From: Acidimicrobiaceae bacterium
Lineage (GTDB): Bacteria > Actinomycetota > Acidimicrobiia > Acidimicrobiales > Ilumatobacteraceae
Length of the DNA: 5,190 nt
Direction of reading: 5' to 3'
Assembly (NCBI GenBank): GCA_947486675.1
Contig: CANKUF010000069.1
Span: 1 to 5,190, forward strand
Position numbers and translations under genes: made by a program
The notes under the pieces: model-generated
The model's input: the letters and a program-made list of their open reading frames with translations, nothing else
Database searches by the model: none
Told to the model about the DNA's origin: nothing
Part shown: one piece after another, positions 1 through 5,190 of the stretch
Layout: each line of letters begins with the position of its first letter
Position numbering within the stretch: position 1 is the stretch's first letter

Positions 1-726
1 TTTTGATTCTGCACTTGCCAACCACGTAACGATTGGTGCGATCCACTTTGGTGAACGCTGCTCGCGCTCTTCTTCGGTTTCTGGAGCAGGCCCGAGGTTT
101 TCGGTCATGCGAGTAAGCGCAACTGGTGCAACTGCGTTCACTGTTACTCCGTAGCGAGCAAGTTCGAGTGCTGCAATGGTGGTGAATGCTGCAATGCCAG
201 CCTTTGCTGCGCCGTAGTTGGTTTGACCAACGTTGCCGTAAATACCCGACACCGACGAGGTGTTGATGATGCGACCATCGACTGGATGACCAGCCTTATT
301 GCGATCGCGCCAATATGCGGCAGCCATACGCGAAGGAGCAAACGTGCCCTTCAGGTGAACCTTGATAACGGCGTCCCACTCTTCTTCGCTCATGTTGGCC
401 ATCATGCGGTCGCGCAAAATTCCTGCGTTGTTGACCACTGCATGCAAGTCACCAAATGTTTCGACTGCCGTGTTGATGAGGCGCTCGGCGCCGGCCCATG
501 TTGAAATGTCGTCGCCGTTGGCAACCGCACGGCCACCCATGGCCTCAATCTCGTTCACCACTTGCTGCGCTGGCGATGTGTCGCCGCCACTGCCGTCTAC
601 ACCTGCGCCAATGTCGTTCACCACGACCAAAGCGCCATGCTTGGCAAGGCTTAAGGCATGTTCGCGACCAATACCGCGACCCGAACCAGTGACAACTACT
701 ACACGACCTTCACATAAGCGACTCAT
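1..726 (-). CDS. SDR-family oxidoreductase, (3R)-hydroxyacyl-CoA dehydrogenase-like (C-terminus beyond window)
   Basis: This is an NAD(P)-dependent short-chain dehydrogenase/reductase with a Rossmann fold, expected in the cytosol. The 242 visible residues contain the cofactor loop TGSGRGIG (13-20), VVVNDIG with Asp38 at the end of strand beta-2 (suggesting NAD rather than NADP), the NNAG motif (99-102), the catalytic Ser158 (SSVSG) and the YGAAK box (Tyr171, Lys175). The usual active-site Asn is His124 in KVHLKGTF. That substitution, together with YGNVGQTNYGAAK, resembles the dehydrogenase domain of peroxisomal MFE-2 and mycobacterial Rv3548c-like proteins, so a 3-hydroxyacyl-CoA or steroid-type substrate is likely; this is inferred from remembered family sequences. 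The frame is open to base 1, and relatives of about 300 residues suggest some 50-60 residues are missing. The start is ATG at 726-724, with a weak AGGG nine bases upstream. It is transcribed divergently from the flavoprotein gene. The exact substrate is unknown. Confidence 0.93.
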   Translation of the reverse strand, partial: MSRLCEGRVVVVTGSGRGIGREHALSLAKHGALVVVNDIGAGVDGSGGDTSPAQQVVNEIEAMGGRAVANGDDISTWAGAERLINTAVETFGDLHAVVNNAGILRDRMMANMSEEEWDAVIKVHLKGTFAPSRMAAAYWRDRNKAGHPVDGRIINTSSVSGIYGNVGQTNYGAAKAGIAAFTTIAALELARYGVTVNAVAPVALTRMTENLGPAPETEEEREQRSPKWIAPIVTWLASAESK

Positions 727-784
727 AACGACAAACCCTAGTCTCTACCCCGTGCCCGAAACTTTGTCGAACACCACACCTGCC
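727..784. promoter_or_regulatory. Compact divergent promoter region
   Basis: This 58-bp gap is the only intergenic DNA between the divergent dehydrogenase and flavoprotein genes, so both promoters should lie in or around it. TAGTCTCTA at 739-747 reads as a -10-like TAGTCT on the plus strand (739-744) and as TAGAGA on the minus strand (747-742), so two -10 candidates overlap. On the minus strand TTCGAC (771-766) lies 18 bases from TAGAGA and could be a weak -35. I see no good plus-strand -35 at the usual spacing and no clear operator repeat. The assignment rests on layout plus weak motif matches. Confidence 0.35.
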
Positions 785-2002
785 ATGCAGTGCGATGTGG
801 CAATTGTTGGTGCAGGGCCTGCAGGAATTGCTACGGCACTTACGTTGCGCAAGTCGGGTTACGACGTTGTGGTTATTGACAAAGCAACATTTCCTCGCGA
901 CAAATGTTGCGGCGATGGCTTAACCACAGGCGCATTGCGCATTTTGGAAGAACTGGATTTTGACCCAAGCACCGTGCCCAGTTGGACTGTGTGTGAAGAC
1001 GTGCGATTGCGCTCGCCTGGCGGTCGCGAAATGCACATGCCGTTGCCCCATGGCGCCGGACAGTTTGCAGCAATTACTCCGCGCATTGAATTAGACAACG
1101 CATTGGTTGAACAAGCAAAGCGCGTAGGTGTGCGTGTGCTTGAAGGACACGCGTTTACGGCAATTGATAATTCGTCGCGCGATTACGTGAACCTTGATGT
1201 TGAAAACATTGGAGTGCTACGCGCACAGTTTGTGATTGCCGCCGATGGTATGTGGTCGCCAATACGCAAAGCACTTGGATTGTCACAAGGCACATACCTC
1301 GGCGAGTGGCACGCGTTCCGTCAGTACGCAAACAACGTGACTGGCACAGCAAAGGATCGTTTGCATGTGTGGTTCGACAAAGACTTGCTACCTGGTTACG
1401 CATGGTCGTTTCCACTGAAGGGTGGCCGCGCCAATGTGGGTTTTGGAATTTTGCGCGGTGGTAAATACTCCGTGCAAGAAATGAAAGACCTGTGGCCGAA
1501 CTTGTTGCAGCGCCCGCACATTCGTGAAGCACTTGGCGCATCTGCCGTTATGGAAGACCGCCACACAGCATGGCCAATTCCTGCACGCGTTACTACGGCA
1601 ACTCTCAGCAGCGGTCGAGTGTTGTTTGTTGGCGACGCAGCATGCGTTACTGACACTTTGACGGGTGAAGGAATTGGACAAGCGTTGTTGTCGGGCCAAC
1701 TTGCCGGCCAAGCAATTATTGCAACCGGTAATCGCGAGGCATCTATTGCCCGACGCAACTATGAAAAATTGATGAAGCAACACCTGTTTGCCGACCACCG
1801 TATGAGTGTGACTCTTGGCAAAGTGTTGCAGAGCAGCATTGGCGCTCGAGGCGCACTGCGCCTTGCCAGCCTTACGCCATGGACGCGACGCAACTTTGTG
1901 CGCTGGATGTTTGAAGACGAACCACGCGCCGCGGTGTTCACTCCTCGGCGCTGGCACAAGGGCTTTTTGAAGCGTGACGGCGCCTTCAAGAACTACGGTT
2001 AG
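785..2002 (+). CDS. FAD-dependent oxidoreductase, geranylgeranyl reductase family
   Basis: This is a 405-residue flavoprotein of the geranylgeranyl reductase group (p-hydroxybenzoate hydroxylase fold), which saturates isoprenoid double bonds in menaquinone, archaeal-type lipids or (bacterio)chlorophyll side chains. Visible motifs are the FAD dinucleotide-binding GAGPAG (9-14), the family signature PRDKCCGDG (37-45), ADG at 153-155 followed by SPIRKALG, the substrate-side motif GYAWSFP (204-210) followed by NVGFG, and the second FAD motif GDAA (283-286) leading into LTGEGIGQAL. The length fits the family, and mycobacterial MenJ shares the same motif order, so menaquinone reduction is one candidate; the true substrate cannot be read from sequence. 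The chosen start ATG 785 puts the FAD motif at the normal distance from the N-terminus. GTG 752 is in frame, would add 11 residues and is a credible leaderless start. The frame stays open further upstream to 362, but that stretch lies antisense to the dehydrogenase. It is the first gene of a probable three-gene operon. Confidence 0.9.
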   Translation: MQCDVAIVGAGPAGIATALTLRKSGYDVVVIDKATFPRDKCCGDGLTTGALRILEELDFDPSTVPSWTVCEDVRLRSPGGREMHMPLPHGAGQFAAITPRIELDNALVEQAKRVGVRVLEGHAFTAIDNSSRDYVNLDVENIGVLRAQFVIAADGMWSPIRKALGLSQGTYLGEWHAFRQYANNVTGTAKDRLHVWFDKDLLPGYAWSFPLKGGRANVGFGILRGGKYSVQEMKDLWPNLLQRPHIREALGASAVMEDRHTAWPIPARVTTATLSSGRVLFVGDAACVTDTLTGEGIGQALLSGQLAGQAIIATGNREASIARRNYEKLMKQHLFADHRMSVTLGKVLQSSIGARGALRLASLTPWTRRNFVRWMFEDEPRAAVFTPRRWHKGFLKRDGAFKNYG

Positions 2003-2006
2003 AGCC

Positions 2007-2972
2007 ATGCGCACACGCTTAACCGACATGCTCGACATTGAATTTCCCATCATGCTTGCGGGCATGGGTGGCGTGTCGTACCACCGTTTAGTTGCTGCTG
2101 TTTCTGAGGCCGGCGGACTTGGCACCTTAGGTGCAAGCACCATGCAGGCTGGTGAACTGGAAGACGAAATTGCTGGCGTAAAGAAGCTGACGAATAAGGC
2201 ATTTGGTGTGGACTTGTTGACTGCGCTTCCCCACACGCTTGAACGCGATGTTGATTTGATTATTAAGAGTGGCGCGCGAGTGTTTGTTGCAGGCCTTGGT
2301 GTGCCTCGCGACATTATTGATCGCCTGCACAAAAGCGGCGTGCTCGTTGGTTCGATGTGTGGAAAAGTTCGTCACGCAACTGCTGCGTATGAAAGCGGTT
2401 GCGACTTTGTGGTTGCACAAGGCACCGAAGGTGGCGGACACACCGGAACTGTTGCCACCATGGCGCTGGTTCCTCAAGTGGTTGATGCAGTTGGCGACAA
2501 GATGGTGGTAGTCGCCGCAGGTGGACTCTTTGACGGCCGTGGACTTGCTGCATCACTTGCACTTGGCGCAGACGGCGTATGGGTAGGAACTCGTTTCATT
2601 GCCACACACGAAGCGCGCGGTGTTGATGGCTACAAAGAAAAACTGATTGACACTCTTGAAGACGGCACCGTCATTACACGCAGCTACACCGGAAAAACAT
2701 GCCGCGTAGTGCGCAACGAATGGACAAAAAAGTTTGAAGAGCACCCAGAAACGCTGCAAGGGTTTCCGCAACAAGCAATTGCTTCTATGCAAGCTGGCGT
2801 AAACCACTTGGGTTACCCAGAAGGAACCAAGGTAGATGTTGAACAAGAGTTCATGCCTGCCGGCCAAGGAGTTGGTGCAATTAAGAGCATCGTGCACGCA
2901 GGCGAATTGGTGCGCAGCATGATGGCAGAAGCTGAGCAATCGCTCAATCGCATTCAAGCAATGCGTAAGTAA
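2007..2972 (+). CDS. Nitronate monooxygenase / 2-nitropropane dioxygenase-family FMN enzyme
   Basis: This is a 321-residue TIM-barrel flavoenzyme of the NMO/NPD family, expected to be cytosolic with FMN. The N-terminus MRTRLTDMLDIEFPIMLAGM is the typical family opening, followed by SEAGGLGTLG. QGTEGGGHTG (138-147) carries His145, aligned by motif with the catalytic His of characterised members. The phosphate-binding half barrel appears as AAGGLFDGRG (170-179) and ALGADGVWVGTRF (185-197). Known relatives oxidise alkyl nitronates, but the same fold includes NADH:quinone reductases (PA1024 type) and FabK-like enoyl reductases, so the reaction is not fixed. ATG 2007 was chosen over in-frame ATG 1974 because relatives start at this Met and because 1974 would overlap the flavoprotein gene by 29 bases. 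It begins 4 bases after the upstream stop with no strong ribosome binding site, suggesting translational coupling. Confidence 0.9.
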   Translation: MRTRLTDMLDIEFPIMLAGMGGVSYHRLVAAVSEAGGLGTLGASTMQAGELEDEIAGVKKLTNKAFGVDLLTALPHTLERDVDLIIKSGARVFVAGLGVPRDIIDRLHKSGVLVGSMCGKVRHATAAYESGCDFVVAQGTEGGGHTGTVATMALVPQVVDAVGDKMVVVAAGGLFDGRGLAASLALGADGVWVGTRFIATHEARGVDGYKEKLIDTLEDGTVITRSYTGKTCRVVRNEWTKKFEEHPETLQGFPQQAIASMQAGVNHLGYPEGTKVDVEQEFMPAGQGVGAIKSIVHAGELVRSMMAEAEQSLNRIQAMRK

Positions 2973-2981
2973 CCATTTCGC

Positions 2982-4217
2982 ATGGGAGTACTTCGCTCAA
3001 ACGTCAACGTGCGCAGACTGTTCGTTGCGCAGAACATTTCGGTCATGGGCGACTACTTCACCTACGTTGCCCTCGTCGGTCTGATCAAAGACGCAACTGA
3101 CTCCACCTTCCTGGTTTCGCTGGTGTACGCCGCATACGTATTGCCATCATTTTTCTTCTCACCGCTTGCTGGCCCAATTGTTGACAAATTTGATCGACGC
3201 AGGATCATCGTGTTCGTTTCAGCATTGCAAGCCATCTGCGGAGTTGGATTCTTGCTATCGAGCGCAGACCGCATTTGGTTGGCACTGCTCACGCAGATTG
3301 TGATTTCCTCGCTCGCTGTCATCACACTTCCAGCATTTGGTTCGGCGTTACCCAACATCACCCGTAACGACGAAGAACTCCGGCAAGCAAACGCTTTGTT
3401 TGGCTCAAGCTGGGGTGCCTCGGTGTTTATTGGCTCTGCAGTAGGCGGTTTGTTTGCTGCAACATTTGGCCGAACCGCAACGTTTGTTGCCGACATTGCA
3501 ACGTTCGCTATATGCGCAGGATTGATTGCACTCATCAAAGTTCCATTACAAGAACGGAAAAATCATGCTGTGCGCGAACCAGTTCGGCCAATCGCCGACA
3601 TGCGCGAAGCATTTCATTACGCCAAAGAAAACAGCGTGATTTTTGCACTCATGGCGTCGAAAACCACTCAAGCAGTTGGTGCTGGTGCAGTTGGCCAACT
3701 TGCAGTGCTAGCGATTGACGCATTCAACACTGGAGACGGTGGTAGTGGCTTGTTACTTGCAGCACGAGGCTTTGGTGCAGCAATTGGACCATTCATTTTC
3801 ATGCGCTTTGTTCGCAACAACATGCCACGAATGTTGCTACTCGTTGGTGTTGGTGGATTGATCTGGAGCGTCTTTTACCTTGTGGCATCAGCAAGCCCAA
3901 TGTTGTGGATGGCTGTCATTGCTATTGGCGCTGCTCACATTGGTGGTGGCGCAATTTGGACGATGGCAAGTTACGGATTGCAGATCAGCACAGAAGACCA
4001 CATTCGCGGTCGTGTACTTGCAGGAGACATGGGCTTTGCCATGCTGGTCACCGGACTGAGCAGTATTGGCACAGGAATACTTGGCGAGATCTTCCCTATT
4101 CGCATTGCCATCGCCATTGTTGCGGGTATCTCGGGAATTGCTTCCTGTAGCTACCTGATTGGCTCGATGGGTCTTAGGAAGCGTCTGCGCAGCGAGATGC
4201 AGCTTCAATCAGCCTGA
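2982..4217 (+). CDS. MFS transporter, EntS/MFS_3-like, probable exporter
   Basis: This is a 411-residue inner-membrane protein of the major facilitator superfamily with about 12 hydrophobic segments (roughly 18-35, 43-66, 75-94, 98-118, 138-162, 165-187, 218-245, 254-277, 283-303, 307-330, 345-369, 372-396). The short N-terminus with MGDYFTYVAL at 22-31 resembles the opening of EntS-type MFS_3 proteins. Motif A between TM2 and TM3 is present as GPIVDKFDRRR (64-74). Further MFS_3-like features are LPNITRNDEELRQANALFG (123-141) and the cytoplasmic loop IRGRV (341-345) before TM11. A polar loop at about 188-217 separates the two halves. Members export siderophores, drugs or other small molecules by proton antiport; the substrate is unknown. 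The start ATG lies 9 bases after the NMO-family stop and has no Shine-Dalgarno, so expression with the upstream genes is likely. Its last 44 bases overlap the convergent hydrolase gene. Confidence 0.92.
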   Translation: MGVLRSNVNVRRLFVAQNISVMGDYFTYVALVGLIKDATDSTFLVSLVYAAYVLPSFFFSPLAGPIVDKFDRRRIIVFVSALQAICGVGFLLSSADRIWLALLTQIVISSLAVITLPAFGSALPNITRNDEELRQANALFGSSWGASVFIGSAVGGLFAATFGRTATFVADIATFAICAGLIALIKVPLQERKNHAVREPVRPIADMREAFHYAKENSVIFALMASKTTQAVGAGAVGQLAVLAIDAFNTGDGGSGLLLAARGFGAAIGPFIFMRFVRNNMPRMLLLVGVGGLIWSVFYLVASASPMLWMAVIAIGAAHIGGGAIWTMASYGLQISTEDHIRGRVLAGDMGFAMLVTGLSSIGTGILGEIFPIRIAIAIVAGISGIASCSYLIGSMGLRKRLRSEMQLQSA

Positions 4218-5190
4218 CCGAACGCGGGTCGGTAAACATTGAACTACGCATTCTGTTCATGATGTAACTGAAACTCATCTGTCGGTTTGGGTCTGCAAAT
4301 GACACCGAGCCACCCATGCCCGCGTGGCCATACGTACCTGGCGCATCGAATGCCAACTTTTCACTTGGTGTTACGAAACCCATGGCGAACGACCGCATGT
4401 TTTGCAAACACAAGTCAATTTCCCCTACAGGAGTTTGTTGCACGGTCATTTTCTTGCGCGTGTCTTCAGTGACTAATCGGACGAGGCCATTCGACGTTTC
4501 TGTTTCGGTAAACGTTGCCGAATACATGGAAGCCAAACTGCGTGCGTTAGCGATGCCGTTTGCGCCGGGAACTTCGGCCGCATGCATGTCTTGGCGATTG
4601 AACACACCCTTGACGTCCATTGCACCTTTCAGCGAAAACGCACTCAATAATTGTTCGCTTTGCGCAGGCGCTGGTTGCGACGGAGTGGAAGAAACGCTTC
4701 CCTCTTTGCGTGGCCATCCAGTATTTACTGGTGACACACGATGTTCAAGGTGCTCGGGCAGACCAACATAAATTTCGCCACCAAGTGGGTTGGAAATTTC
4801 TTCGGCAATAAAGCGACCGATGTTTCGGCCGTCTACACGACGCACCAATTCTCCCGCCAACCAGCCAAATGTGATGGCGTGATAGCCATGCGTTGAGCCA
4901 ACGGGAAACAACGGTGCGGTATTGGCCAAGCGGTCCACCATGGTGTTCCAATCGAGCACATCTTCATAGGCCAATGAGCCATCCACTGTGTACAAACCGG
5001 CCTGATGCGACAGCAATTGGGCAACAGTGACGTGCTCTTTGCCATGCGCTGCAAACTCTGGCCAAAACAATGAAACGGGTTCTTCGTACGACAACAATCC
5101 GCGCTCTACGCACATTGCAACTGCTGTTGCCACCACCCCTTTCGTGGTGCTGAACACCAACTGCAAGGTGTCGCGCGTGTACGGCCGTGT
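4174..5190 (-). CDS. Serine hydrolase, beta-lactamase/family VIII esterase fold (N-terminus beyond window)
   Basis: This is a class C beta-lactamase-related serine hydrolase, probably an esterase or lipase like mycobacterial LipL/LipE or EstB proteins rather than an antibiotic-resistance enzyme. The nucleophile motif STTK is encoded at 5151-5140 (Ser 5151-5149, Lys 5142-5140). The second motif is YHA within GYHAITFGWLAGELVRR (Tyr at 4884-4882), replacing the YxN of true class C enzymes. The third, KTG-like, is GHAGMGGS followed by FADP, near 4330-4290. The conserved stretch EVPGANGIANARSLASMYSA is also present. A Ser/Pro/Ala/Gln-rich segment precedes it in the middle domain. The frame is open to base 5190, reading TRPYTRDTL before the nucleophile region, so the TTG at 5166 is not the real start. 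About 50-80 N-terminal residues, including any signal peptide, are missing, so cellular location cannot be judged. The stop TAA (4176-4174) lies inside the transporter gene. Confidence 0.92.
   Translation of the reverse strand, partial: TRPYTRDTLQLVFSTTKGVVATAVAMCVERGLLSYEEPVSLFWPEFAAHGKEHVTVAQLLSHQAGLYTVDGSLAYEDVLDWNTMVDRLANTAPLFPVGSTHGYHAITFGWLAGELVRRVDGRNIGRFIAEEISNPLGGEIYVGLPEHLEHRVSPVNTGWPRKEGSVSSTPSQPAPAQSEQLLSAFSLKGAMDVKGVFNRQDMHAAEVPGANGIANARSLASMYSATFTETETSNGLVRLVTEDTRKKMTVQQTPVGEIDLCLQNMRSFAMGFVTPSEKLAFDAPGTYGHAGMGGSVSFADPNRQMSFSYIMNRMRSSMFTDPRSVRLIEAASRCADAS

Noticed and set aside
362..784. In-frame upstream extension of the flavoprotein reading frame from ATG 362, adding 141 residues
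   Set aside because: It runs antisense to the conserved dehydrogenase coding sequence, its product is Ser/Thr/Pro/Ala/Arg-rich with no recognisable domain, and the FAD-binding motif that normally opens this family begins just after 785.
1974..2006. Upstream ATG 1974 for the NMO-family gene, adding MTAPSRTTVRA
   Set aside because: The extra residues are not typical of the family, whose members begin at MRTRL, and this start would overlap the end of the flavoprotein gene by 29 bases.
1388..2332. A 314-codon open frame on the minus strand across the flavoprotein and NMO genes
   Set aside because: It is antisense to two genes with clear family motifs, and its translation is low in recognisable structure and rich in Ser, Ala and Arg. 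It looks like a by-product of codon bias on the coding strand.
4200..4240. Possible rho-independent terminator at the end of the transporter gene
   Set aside because: CCGAACGCGGGTCGG near 4218-4232 could form a small hairpin, but there is no T-run after it and the bases lie in hydrolase coding sequence.
5164..5166. TTG 5166 as the true start of the serine hydrolase
   Set aside because: The frame continues to the window edge with residues that fit the family just before the STTK nucleophile; a start six residues before the catalytic Ser would remove an essential part of the fold.

Overview
The window looks like chromosomal DNA of a moderate-GC actinobacterium. Three things point that way: mycobacterial-type lipid/isoprenoid redox families (an Rv3548c-like short-chain dehydrogenase, a MenJ/geranylgeranyl-reductase-like flavoprotein, a nitronate-monooxygenase-like protein and an esterase of the beta-lactamase fold), very tight gene packing, and almost no Shine-Dalgarno sequences. 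An Acidimicrobiia-like relative is my guess; no rRNA or other marker gene is present to settle it.

Layout. Positions 1-726 (minus strand) hold most of a short-chain dehydrogenase/reductase whose C-terminus lies beyond the left edge. A 58-bp divergent intergenic region (727-784) follows. Three plus-strand genes then form a probable operon: an FAD-dependent geranylgeranyl-reductase-family oxidoreductase (785-2002, possibly starting at GTG 752), an FMN-dependent nitronate monooxygenase/2-nitropropane dioxygenase-family protein (2007-2972), and a 12-TM major facilitator transporter (2982-4217). The gaps inside this operon are only 4 and 9 bp. A serine hydrolase of the beta-lactamase/family VIII esterase type runs convergently on the minus strand (4174-5190). 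It overlaps the transporter tail by 44 bp and is cut off at its N-terminus by the right edge.

Function. The flavoprotein probably reduces isoprenoid double bonds (a menaquinone side chain or a prenyl lipid). The second flavoenzyme handles nitronates or, as in some characterised relatives, quinones. The transporter exports an unknown small molecule. The dehydrogenase most resembles the (3R)-hydroxyacyl-CoA dehydrogenase group and the hydrolase a lipase/esterase, so a lipid or isoprenoid theme is plausible but unproven.

About 99% of the window is protein-coding, and the only gap is the 58-bp divergent region. I found no RNA gene, mobile element, CRISPR array, tandem repeat or convincing terminator. 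I see no clear sign of a new biological system; the items worth a second look are the compact divergent promoter, the possible leaderless start, the flavoenzyme pairing and the antisense overlap at the 3' ends.
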